Assembly (NCBI GenBank): GCA_036509315.1
Contig: DATCFU010000172.1
Coordinates: forward strand, 1-64,000
Length of the DNA stretch: 64,000 nucleotides
Source: PALSA-607 sp036509315
GTDB lineage: Bacteria > Actinomycetota > Actinomycetes > Acidothermales > Acidothermaceae
Direction: 5' to 3'
Below, in pieces: positions 26,237 to 34,049 of the stretch (its first letter is position 1; every line of letters starts with the position of its first letter). The position numbers and the translations under genes were made by a program. Under the pieces are notes generated by a model. That model was not told the DNA's origin, did no database searches, and saw nothing but the letters and a program-made list of their open reading frames with translations.

Positions 26237-27778
26237 TCAGACGCCAGCCGACTCGAGTTCGAGCAGCTCCTCGTCCTGCGCCGTCAGCGCGGCCGGGCGC
26301 GGCGATCGCATGCTTGCGACCAAGCCCACGGCGATCAGCACCAACATGGCCGCGACGACGAACGCTCGGTCCGCCGCGTACACGAACGTGTGAGCCGCCA
26401 CGTTTCCACCGGCCGGGATGTGGTGCTTCGCGGCCCGTGATGCGGTGCCGAACACGGTGACCAGGATCGACAGCCCAAGGGAGCCGCCAACCTGCTGCAT
26501 GACGTTGACCAACCCAGATGCCGCGCCGGCGTCCTTGGGGTCAACCCCGGCAAGCGCCGCCGTGGTCAACGGCACGAACGCGAGTCCGTTGCCCGTACCG
26601 AAGAGCAGCAATCCGAGCAGGATCGGCCAGTAACTGCTGGTCGCAGTCAGCTGGGTCAGCACGAGCAGACCGATCGTCGAGGTCGTCAACCCGCCAACCA
26701 TCAACCGCTTCGGGCCAAAACGTGCAAGCAGCACACGCGCAGCCAGCTGTGAGGCGGCGAACAAGGCGATGGTCAGTGGCACGAACGCGAGACCGCTGAG
26801 CAACGGGCTATAGCCGAGCACGTCCTGCAGGAACTGGGTGAGGAAGAAGAACATCCCGAACATGCCGCCGACTAACACGAGTCGGGCCAGGTAGGAGAAC
26901 ACCCGGTTGCGGTCCGCGAAGAGCCGCAGCGGTGTGATCGGGGTGGCGACTCTGGTCTCGATCAGTACAAAGATCGCGAGCAGCACGACACCCACGGTGA
27001 AGGCAGCGATCGTGCTACCTGCCTGCCAACCTGACGCCGCGGCCTGGACGAAGCCGTACACCAGCGCCGCCATTCCGATCGTCGATGTCAACGCACCAGG
27101 CACATCGATGCGTCCGGTGTGCCGATCCGTTTCTGGCAGGTCACGACGAGCCAAGACGAGCAGCACGATGCCGACCGGGACGTTCACGAAGAACACCCAG
27201 CGCCACGACACGAACTCAACGAGCACGCCGCCCATAACCAACCCGACGGCACTGCCGCCGATCGAGACTGCGGTGTAAAGCGCGATCGCGCGAGTACGTT
27301 CGGCGCCTTCACGGAACGTGATCATGAGCAATGCCAGGGCGGACGGCGAGGCGAAGGCAGCGCCGACACCTTGGATCGACCGCGCAAGCAGCAAGAGGCC
27401 GGAAGACGTCGTGAACCCGCCAGCAAGCGAGGCGACGGTGAAGAGGGCGATGCCGGCAAGGAAGACGCGACGCCGCCCGAATAGATCACCGCTGCGCGCA
27501 CCGAGAAGCAGCAAGCCACCGAACGTCAGCGAGTACGCGTTGAGTACCCACGACAGGTCGGTGCGGCTGAAGGAGAGCGCAGTCTGAATCTTCGGGAGGG
27601 CGATGTTCACGATCGTTGCGTCGAGCACCACCATGAGTTGGGCGAGCAAGATGATGGCCAGCGCGGCCGACCGGCGACTGCGGGTCTTCGAGCCCGCGAC
27701 GTCGCTCGTCTTCGAAACCGAAGGCGGCGAAACCGCGATCGGATCGGCCGGGTGACTTGTTGGTGGTTGGACTGGCAT
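26237..27778 (-). CDS. DHA2-family MFS drug exporter (14 TM)
   Basis: This 513-residue exporter has about 14 transmembrane helices. Helix 1 carries the DHA2 motif VVLDATIVNIALPKIQ, with GARSGDLFGRRRVFLAG in the TM2-3 loop and a motif C-like GSAVGLVMGGVLVEFVSWRWVFFVNVPVG, which marks proton-coupled drug antiporters. The ATG at 27776-27778 has AAGGAGG upstream. The frame is open far upstream only because it runs antisense through the TetR gene. It is divergent from that TetR gene, with two operator-like palindromes between, so it is probably induced by a TetR ligand, most likely a toxic or antibiotic-like compound. Confidence 0.9.
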   Translation of the reverse strand: MPVQPPTSHPADPIAVSPPSVSKTSDVAGSKTRSRRSAALAIILLAQLMVVLDATIVNIALPKIQTALSFSRTDLSWVLNAYSLTFGGLLLLGARSGDLFGRRRVFLAGIALFTVASLAGGFTTSSGLLLLARSIQGVGAAFASPSALALLMITFREGAERTRAIALYTAVSIGGSAVGLVMGGVLVEFVSWRWVFFVNVPVGIVLLVLARRDLPETDRHTGRIDVPGALTSTIGMAALVYGFVQAAASGWQAGSTIAAFTVGVVLLAIFVLIETRVATPITPLRLFADRNRVFSYLARLVLVGGMFGMFFFLTQFLQDVLGYSPLLSGLAFVPLTIALFAASQLAARVLLARFGPKRLMVGGLTTSTIGLLVLTQLTATSSYWPILLGLLLFGTGNGLAFVPLTTAALAGVDPKDAGAASGLVNVMQQVGGSLGLSILVTVFGTASRAAKHHIPAGGNVAAHTFVYAADRAFVVAAMLVLIAVGLVASMRSPRPAALTAQDEELLELESAGV

Positions 27779-27810
27779 TCCCAGCCTCCTTGGTGGATGA
27801 TGGATGAAGC

Positions 27811-27847
27811 GGAGGGCGCCTCCAGTAACTATACGGAGGCTGCCTCC
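27811..27847. promoter_or_regulatory. Duplicated TetR operator
   Basis: GGAGGGCGCCTCC (27811-27823) and GGAGGCTGCCTCC (27835-27847) are two palindromes of the same form, with centres 24 bp apart. They lie between the divergent exporter and TetR starts, in an otherwise less GC-rich patch (AGTAACTATAC) that may contain the core promoter. Binding by the adjacent TetR protein is inferred from position. Confidence 0.65.
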
Positions 27848-27900
27848 GGTTGGCAAGTTATTTTTAGCTGGTCTGATGTGAGCGGTTGAGGAGGCCCGGC

Positions 27901-28503
27901 ATGAGCGCGGTGACTTCACCCGACGCTGCCGAGCGGGCACTTCGAGCAGACGCGAAGCGCAATCGCGAGACGCTGTTGGTGTGCGCAGGCCAGGCATTCG
28001 CCGAGCACGGCACGGCCGCGTCGCTCGAAGACGTAGCCCGACGGGCCGGGGTCGGCATCGGGACGCTCTATCGCCACTTCCCCACGCGCGACGCCCTCGT
28101 TGAAGCGGCGTACCGCCACGGCGTCGAGCAACTGTGCGATGCCGCCGATCAACTCCTGACCGAGCAAGCCCCCGACCTCGCACTTGAGTTGTGGATGCTC
28201 GACTTCGTCGGCTACGTGGCGACCAAGCGCGGCCTGGCCGCGACGTTGAAGCTGTCCGCTGACGACAGCCATACGGAGCTCTTCGCCTATGTCCACGAAC
28301 GGATCCGGGCGGCGATCAAGTCCCTGGTCGACGCCGCGTCCGCAACGGGACGGATCCGATCCGACGTCGACGGCGGTGACTTGATCCGCGCACTTGGCGG
28401 CATTTGCATGGTGAGCGACCAAGCCGGGTGGCAAGACCAGGCACGGCGGCTCGTCTCGCTCTTGATGGACGGCCTGCGCTACAGCGCCCCGACGCCTGCC
28501 TAA
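27901..28503 (+). CDS. TetR-family transcriptional regulator
   Basis: This 200-residue protein has an N-terminal TetR HTH (RETLLVCAGQAFAEHGTAASLEDVARRAGVGIGTLYRHFPTRDALVEAAY) and an all-helical ligand-binding C-terminus. The ATG at 27901 sits behind GAGGAGG. It is divergent from the DHA2 exporter and probably represses both genes through the paired GGAGGC/GCCTCC palindromes. The C-terminal domain resembles the SbtR-like group that regulates multidrug exporters, but the ligand is unknown. Confidence 0.88.
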   Translation: MSAVTSPDAAERALRADAKRNRETLLVCAGQAFAEHGTAASLEDVARRAGVGIGTLYRHFPTRDALVEAAYRHGVEQLCDAADQLLTEQAPDLALELWMLDFVGYVATKRGLAATLKLSADDSHTELFAYVHERIRAAIKSLVDAASATGRIRSDVDGGDLIRALGGICMVSDQAGWQDQARRLVSLLMDGLRYSAPTPA

Positions 28504-28882
28504 TCGCTACGACAGGGCCGGCGCGCGGTGTGGGCCGACCGCCCGTAGGCGACAGGCGCGATAACCGAGTCTCGCTGCGAAGTACTTCAGCCCGGGGGCG
28601 CACCCAGAATCGACTCGACGACCAGCTTGCGCACGCCACGCCTGATCAGGTCGCATACGACAGCGGTATGCAGTAAGTAGCGCGTCTGGTGTCCCACGCG
28701 TTGTCCTACCCCGACTGCGGTCACAGACTCCACATTGGGCGTGGCGCGAGCCCATGCACCTCGGCGACGCGCCGAACTCAGGCATCATCGACCGTGGCAC
28801 ATCGGACGTTGCCGGCAACCGATCGCCCCCGTCGAGGGTTTCCAGATTCATCACGATGACGGCCCGATCGACAGGAGGAACC
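28504..28882. other. glpF upstream region, 379 bp
   Basis: This region separates tetR from glpF and must contain the glycerol operon promoter. A clear inverted repeat GCATAC (28653-28658) / GTATGC (28666-28671) with a 7-base spacer could be an operator. A second, TCATC-AC-GATGA, lies near 28849-28860 close to the glpF ribosome site. In other actinobacteria glycerol operons are controlled by IclR-type GylR or similar proteins; none is encoded here. A minus-strand frame across this region and into glpF has no ribosome site and is not called. Confidence 0.45.
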
Positions 28883-29731
28883 ATGGCGGATCGGCTCCGA
28901 TCCCGGGGGTTAATCGGTGAACTGGCCTCAGAATTCGCCGGAACGTTCATCCTGATCTTGGTCGGGGTCGGGGTGGCTGCGCAGGTCGGCGCCGCGGGAA
29001 TCGGAAACCACGACTCGATCGCCTGGGGATGGGGGGTCGCGGTTGCGCTCGGTGTGTACACCGCCGGCAAGATTAGTGGCGGCCACATCAATCCGGCGGT
29101 CACAGTTGGCTTCGCCGTGTTCCGCGGTTTCCCGTGGCGCAACGTCGCTCCGTACGCGATGGCGCAAACGGCAGGTGCGTTCCTCGCCGCCCTCCTGGTG
29201 CGTTGGGACTACACCGAGGTCCTCGCCAAAGCCGATCCCGGCCACACGATCAAAACCCAGGGGGTGTTCTCGACGCTGCCCGGCAACGGCACGCTGCCGG
29301 TGCATGAATGGGGTGCGTTCCGTGACCAGATCATCGGCACTGCAATCCTGCTGTTCCTCGTCGTCGCGATCAGCGACGCCCGCAACACCGCGCCCGCCGC
29401 AAACCTCGCCCCCGTCGTCATCGGATTGCTCGTCGTGGCGATCGGTCTGGGCTGGGGCACCGACGCCGGCTACGCGATCAACCCAGCCCGTGACCTCGGT
29501 CCGCGACTCGCTTCGTTCCTGACGGGCTACCGCACAGCGTTTAGGGACCAATACGGACATTTGTACTTCTGGGTACCGATCATCGCGCCACTCATCGGCG
29601 GCATCGCCGGTATTGGCCTCTACGACATCCTGATCGGGCGCTTCCTACCCGCCGAAGGTTCAGACGAGGTCGCAACCCTGCCGGAGAAGCCAGACGGGTC
29701 CGGCTCGGAAATCTCCGCACCCGCGCTGTGA
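28883..29731 (+). CDS. glpF: Glycerol facilitator / aquaporin
   Basis: This 282-residue MIP channel has six membrane helices and both pore NPA boxes, SGGHINPAVTVG and GYAINPARDLGPR. The Asp directly after the second NPAR (NPARD) is typical of glyceroporins rather than water-only channels. A C-terminal hydrophilic tail of about 30 residues ends the protein. An AGGAGG precedes the ATG at 28883. It is followed by glpK and glpD in the same direction, so it supplies glycerol entry for the pathway. Confidence 0.93.
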   Translation: MADRLRSRGLIGELASEFAGTFILILVGVGVAAQVGAAGIGNHDSIAWGWGVAVALGVYTAGKISGGHINPAVTVGFAVFRGFPWRNVAPYAMAQTAGAFLAALLVRWDYTEVLAKADPGHTIKTQGVFSTLPGNGTLPVHEWGAFRDQIIGTAILLFLVVAISDARNTAPAANLAPVVIGLLVVAIGLGWGTDAGYAINPARDLGPRLASFLTGYRTAFRDQYGHLYFWVPIIAPLIGGIAGIGLYDILIGRFLPAEGSDEVATLPEKPDGSGSEISAPAL

Positions 29732-29767
29732 CATCGAGCACGGCAAGTACCGAAAGGAGAGATCGAC

Positions 29768-31285
29768 ATGGCCGACTTTGTCGCAGCGGTCGATCAAGGC
29801 ACAACAAGCACCCGCTTCATGATCTTCGACCACGGTGGCAACGTGAGGGGAGCGCACCAGCTCGAGCACTCGCAGATACTCCCCCAGGCTGGGTGGGTGG
29901 AGCACAACCCTGCAGAGATCTGGGAGCGGACCAGGGCGGTGATTCAGACCGCGCTCACCAAGGCGAACCTGCAGTCGTCGGACCTGTCCGCGGTTGGGAT
30001 CACCAACCAGCGCGAGACCAGCGTGGTATGGAACAAGCAGACCGGGCGGTCCTACTACAACGCCATCGTGTGGCAGGACACGCGCACCGACCGGATCGCC
30101 TCCGCACTCGAGCGTGAGGGCAAGGGCGACGTGATCCGGCAGAAGGCCGGCCTCCCCCCTGCGACGTACTTCTCAGGCGGGAAAATCCAATGGATCCTCG
30201 AAAATGTCGATGGCGTGCGCGCAGCCGCGGAAGCGGGCGAAGCCGTCTTCGGTAACACGGATAGCTGGCTCCTGTGGAACCTAACCGGCGGTGTCGATGG
30301 AGGCGTGCACGTCACCGATCCGACGAACGCAAGTCGGACGATGTTGATGGACCTCGAGACACTGCAATGGGACGACGAGTTGCTCGGGTACTTCAACATC
30401 CCGCGGCAGATGCTGCCGCAGATCCTCCCGTCGTCCCATCCAGGGTTGTACGGCACGTCGCGATCCAACGGCCCACTCGGCGGTGAAGTCGCGCTGTCGG
30501 GCGACCTCGGCGACCAGCAGGCCGCAACAGTCGGGCAAGTCTGCTTCGCCGTCGGCGAGGCAAAGAACACCTATGGGACAGGGAATTTCCTGCTCTACAA
30601 CACGGGCCACCACGTCGTGCGTTCGAAGAACGGATTGCTCACGACGGTCTGCTACAAGTTCGGCGACGAGGCCACGGTGTACGCGCTCGAAGGTTCGATC
30701 GCCGTCACCGGGTCTGCCGTGCAATGGCTTCGCGACCAGCTCGGCATCATCGCCGGTGCGGCCGAGAGCGAGTCATTAGCTGCGCAGGTGCCTGACGCAG
30801 GCGGCATCTACTTCGTGCCGGCGTTCTCGGGACTCTTCGCACCGTACTGGCGCTCCGACGCTCGTGGCGCCATTGTCGGACTGTCCCGCTTCACCACCAA
30901 CGCCCACCTCGCGAGGGCAACGCTGGAAGCGATCTGCTACCAAACCCGCGATGTGGTCGAGGCGATGCACCAGGACTCCGGGGTCGCACTCGACGTCCTC
31001 CGGGTCGACGGTGGCATCACGGCAAACAAGCTGTGCATGCAACTGCAGGCCGACGTTCTCGGCGTCCCTGTCTCGAAGCCTGTCGTCGCCGAGACCACGG
31101 CGCTCGGCGCGGCGTACGCAGCCGGCCTCGCCGTCGGTTTCTGGAAGTCAACCGACGAGCTGAAGAAGAACTGGAACGAGGGCCTTCGGTGGCAGCCGGC
31201 GTGGTCTGAGGACCAGCGCGAAAGGGGTTACGCCGGCTGGAAGAAGGCTGTCGAACGTACGCTCGACTGGGTGGACGTCGGGTAA
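29768..31285 (+). CDS. glpK: Glycerol kinase
   Basis: This 505-residue FGGY kinase phosphorylates glycerol with ATP to sn-glycerol-3-phosphate in the cytoplasm. Visible blocks are DQGTTSTRFMIFD (phosphate loop), GITNQRETSVVWNKQTGRSYYNAIVWQDTRT, FSGLFAPYWRSDARG and the C-terminal LRVDGGITANKLCMQLQAD. Length is standard. It starts 36 bp after glpF, with AAAGGAGAG before the ATG, and precedes glpD by 34 bp. Confidence 0.96.
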   Translation: MADFVAAVDQGTTSTRFMIFDHGGNVRGAHQLEHSQILPQAGWVEHNPAEIWERTRAVIQTALTKANLQSSDLSAVGITNQRETSVVWNKQTGRSYYNAIVWQDTRTDRIASALEREGKGDVIRQKAGLPPATYFSGGKIQWILENVDGVRAAAEAGEAVFGNTDSWLLWNLTGGVDGGVHVTDPTNASRTMLMDLETLQWDDELLGYFNIPRQMLPQILPSSHPGLYGTSRSNGPLGGEVALSGDLGDQQAATVGQVCFAVGEAKNTYGTGNFLLYNTGHHVVRSKNGLLTTVCYKFGDEATVYALEGSIAVTGSAVQWLRDQLGIIAGAAESESLAAQVPDAGGIYFVPAFSGLFAPYWRSDARGAIVGLSRFTTNAHLARATLEAICYQTRDVVEAMHQDSGVALDVLRVDGGITANKLCMQLQADVLGVPVSKPVVAETTALGAAYAAGLAVGFWKSTDELKKNWNEGLRWQPAWSEDQRERGYAGWKKAVERTLDWVDVG

Positions 31286-31319
31286 TCCGGCATCGGGCGC
31301 GGGAAGGCAGGAGAACAAG

Positions 31320-33101
31320 GTGAGTTCAGCTCAACTCGGACCGCGCCATCGCGAATCCGTGCTTAAGCAAATGGGCCAGGAAGAGTTCGATCTTCTTGTC
31401 ATCGGCGGCGGCATCGTCGGTGCAGGCGCGGCGCTCGACGCGGTGTCGCGTGGCCTGACCGTCGCGCTTGTCGAGGCGCATGACTGGGCAGCGGGCACGT
31501 CGTCGCGATCAAGCAAGCTGGTCCACGGCGGGCTGCGCTACCTCGAGCAGCGCAACTTCGCGCTCGTGCGTGAGGCGCTGAAGGAACGTGACCTCCTCCT
31601 GAACAGGATCGCGCCACACCTGGTGCGGCCAGTGCCGTTCCTGCTCCCCTTGCAGCACCGAGTCTGGGAGCGGTTCTACATAGGCTCGGGCGTATTCCTT
31701 TACGACCGGATGGGCGGAGCGCAATCGGTGCCAGGTCACCGGCACCTGAGCCGGCAAGGTGCGTTGCGTCTTGCGCCTGGCATGCGATCGGACGCGCTAA
31801 TCGGTGCGATCCAGTACTACGACGCACAAATGGACGACGCGCGCTACGCGCTCACCGTCGTTCGTACCGCGGCGAACCTTGGCGCGAAGGTGGCGCGCGG
31901 GGCGCGAGTCATCGGCTTCGTCCGCGAGGGCGAGCAGATCGTCGGCGCACGAGTTATGGATGTCGAGAAGGACGTCGAATTCGTGATCCGAGCCAAGCAG
32001 GTCATCAACGCCACGGGCGTCTGGACTGATGACACCCAGGAGATGGCCGGCGGGCGAGGCCGGTTCCACGTCAGGGCCTCCAAAGGCGTGCACCTCGTCG
32101 TCCCGCGTAATCGTATTCAGCTCGATACGGGCCTCATCCTGCGCACCGAGAAGAGCGTTCTGTTCGTCATTCCGTGGGGCCGACACTGGATCATCGGCAC
32201 GACCGACACCGACTGGGAACTCGACAAGGTGCACCCAGCCGCCAGCAGCACCGACATCAACTACATCCTCGATCACGTCAACGCGGTGTTGCGCACGCCG
32301 CTTGGGCCTGACGACGTCGAGGGCGTTTATGCAGGGCTACGTCCACTGCTCGCCGGCGAGTCGGAACAAACCAGCAAGCTCTCGCGCGAGCACTCGGTTG
32401 GCCAACCGGTGCCCGGCTTGACCGTCATTGCCGGCGGCAAGTACACGACGTACCGCGTGATGGCCAAGGACGCTGTCGACGTGGCACGTCGCGGCATGAG
32501 TACGAGCGTTCCCGACTCGGTCACCGAACGGCTCGCGCTTCTCGGCGCCGACGGGTACGAAGCCTTGTGGAACAAGCGAAACGCGCTCGCGGCATCGTCA
32601 GGGTTGCACGTGACGCGCATCGAACACCTGCTGCATCGCTACGGATCATGCATCACCGACCTGCTCGATCTCATCGCTGAAGACGCCACGCTCGGTGAGC
32701 CGGTGTCGGCCGGCAGTGACTACTTGCGGGCCGAGGTCGTGTACGCGGCGAGCCACGAGGGCGCGCTGCACCTCGATGACGTGCTCACGCGACGGACCAG
32801 GATCTCGATCGAGGAATGGGATCGCGGCACCGGTTCTGCGCGCGATGTCGCGACGCTGATGGGCGCCGTCCTTGACTGGGACGACCGCACCATCGAACGC
32901 GAGGTCGACCATTATTTGCTACGGGTCGAGGCCGAGCGTGCGTCGCAGCGCCAACCCGACGACCAGACCGCCGACGCCGCCAGACTCGGCGCACCCGACA
33001 TCGTTCCGCTGCGCGGCGACCTTCGTGACGAACATGGCCCCGACGTACCCGCTGGCCGGCCAGGAAACCTGAGATCGATCAAGTCAGCGGAAGCGAACTA
33101 G
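31320..33101 (+). CDS. glpD: Glycerol-3-phosphate dehydrogenase (FAD, GlpD type)
   Basis: This 593-residue flavoprotein oxidises glycerol-3-phosphate to dihydroxyacetone phosphate at the membrane and passes electrons to quinone. The FAD Rossmann motif DLLVIGGGIVGAGAALDAVSRG starts near residue 23, followed by SSRSSKLVHGGLRYLEQ and the C-terminal DAO domain with DDVLTRRTRISIE. The start is GTG behind a CAGGAG box. A hydrophilic tail of about 40 residues (SQRQPDDQTADAARLGAPD) extends beyond the conserved region. With glpF and glpK it forms a complete glycerol uptake and oxidation operon. Confidence 0.95.
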   Translation: MSSAQLGPRHRESVLKQMGQEEFDLLVIGGGIVGAGAALDAVSRGLTVALVEAHDWAAGTSSRSSKLVHGGLRYLEQRNFALVREALKERDLLLNRIAPHLVRPVPFLLPLQHRVWERFYIGSGVFLYDRMGGAQSVPGHRHLSRQGALRLAPGMRSDALIGAIQYYDAQMDDARYALTVVRTAANLGAKVARGARVIGFVREGEQIVGARVMDVEKDVEFVIRAKQVINATGVWTDDTQEMAGGRGRFHVRASKGVHLVVPRNRIQLDTGLILRTEKSVLFVIPWGRHWIIGTTDTDWELDKVHPAASSTDINYILDHVNAVLRTPLGPDDVEGVYAGLRPLLAGESEQTSKLSREHSVGQPVPGLTVIAGGKYTTYRVMAKDAVDVARRGMSTSVPDSVTERLALLGADGYEALWNKRNALAASSGLHVTRIEHLLHRYGSCITDLLDLIAEDATLGEPVSAGSDYLRAEVVYAASHEGALHLDDVLTRRTRISIEEWDRGTGSARDVATLMGAVLDWDDRTIEREVDHYLLRVEAERASQRQPDDQTADAARLGAPDIVPLRGDLRDEHGPDVPAGRPGNLRSIKSAEAN

Positions 33102-33179
33102 GTCCAAAGGCGGCGGCAAGACCGTGCTCGACAGGCTGGAGCCAGCGCTCGACGCTGTGCCGCCCGGTCGAGCGGAACC

Positions 33180-33716
33180 TCAGGCTCCCGACGCGCGACG
33201 CCGATCCCGGCGCGCGGCGAGCTCGCCGCCGGCGGCCTCAGGTACGGGTGGGGTGGGCAATCCCTCGGCCTTCGCACGCTCGGCTCCCGCCTCGTCACGA
33301 TCGTCGGCAGCCCGGCGACGCGCGCTGGCAGCACTCTTGCGGTCGGCTGCCGAGCGCTTCCGGTCAGAGGCGGAACTCTTTCGGTCGGCCACGGTGCCCT
33401 TACGGTCCAGGGCCGCCATGTAGATGCCAAAGGACGAGTTGTCCGCAGGAGGTTGAGCCGCAACGCCGTTCTTGGTGCGCATGTCCGTCTCGGCCTGTCG
33501 CAACGCCGCATCGAAATCCCGGCGGTCGGCGCGACCATCGAGGGCCACCGCGACGACGTCGTTCTCGTCCGCGACCGTGTCACGCTCGTCGGCGAGGGCC
33601 GCCCGCTCGTCGGCGGGCCACTCCTCAGTGACCGCCTTCTCGCCGAGCAGGGCCAAGCCGCGTTCGGCTGCGTCGAGCGTGGCCTTGCGCTGGTCGAGGT
33701 CGCCAAGTCCGTCCAT
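33180..33716 (-). CDS. Charged DRK-repeat coiled-coil protein
   Basis: This 178-residue protein has no recognised family. It is almost entirely charged and helical, with a run of seven-residue units in the second half (DRKGTVA, DRKSSAS, DRKRSAA, DRKSAAS, then ARRRAADDRDEAGAERAK), and DERAALADERDTVADEND in the first half. This predicts a long helix or coiled coil with alternating charge. There is no signal peptide. The upstream region on its coding strand is unusually AT-rich for this genome (33750-33790) and may hold the promoter. Its 3' end lies 78 bp from the end of glpD, on the opposite strand. Confidence 0.65.
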   Translation of the reverse strand: MDGLGDLDQRKATLDAAERGLALLGEKAVTEEWPADERAALADERDTVADENDVVAVALDGRADRRDFDAALRQAETDMRTKNGVAAQPPADNSSFGIYMAALDRKGTVADRKSSASDRKRSAADRKSAASARRRAADDRDEAGAERAKAEGLPTPPVPEAAGGELAARRDRRRASGA

Positions 33717-34049
33717 ACTCGCAAACTAGGCCCTAAAGCACCTTCCTGGCTATGAATACTAAGACAACCACACAATAGACAAAACGCTCGAGCGTGGACG
33801 GCGGGCAGGTGCGGCCCCGACCGGTGCGGCGATGATCGAAGCCGTCAGGTCGGGCCACGAGTATGTGCGGAGGCGCCCGGTCGTGCCTCCCCCAGGGGCT
33901 AGCCGGGCGCCACCAAACCTGGTTAACGTGTGCGGCGGACGCGCAACCAATCGGTCTCGGCGCGTCTTATGGCGCGACTCGTGCGCGCCCACTCGGGCCG
34001 CGGCATGTCGAGCCAGCAGTGCGGCGGCCCACTATTTTGCGGGGGAACG
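33717..34049. promoter_or_regulatory. Divergent promoter region with structured leader of the CWB2 gene
   Basis: This 333-bp gap lies between the DRK-repeat gene (minus) and the cell-wall-binding-repeat gene (plus). GGCGCCCGG (33872-33880) and CCGGGCGCC (33903-33911) form a perfect 9-bp stem whose 22-base loop contains a CCCCAGGGG-like sub-hairpin. A run CCACCAAACCTGGTTAACG follows. The arrangement looks like a structured 5' leader, but I cannot match it to a named riboswitch class. The part at 33745-33785 is AT-rich and probably carries the minus-strand promoter. Confidence 0.45.

Noticed and set aside
27781..28183. N-terminal extension of the DHA2 exporter frame
   Set aside because: It runs antisense through the TetR gene. 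The ATG at 27776-27778 has an excellent ribosome site and begins the conserved protein.
28507..29142. Minus-strand open frame across the glpF upstream region and 5' part of glpF
   Set aside because: No ribosome site or motif; it is the complement of the channel gene.
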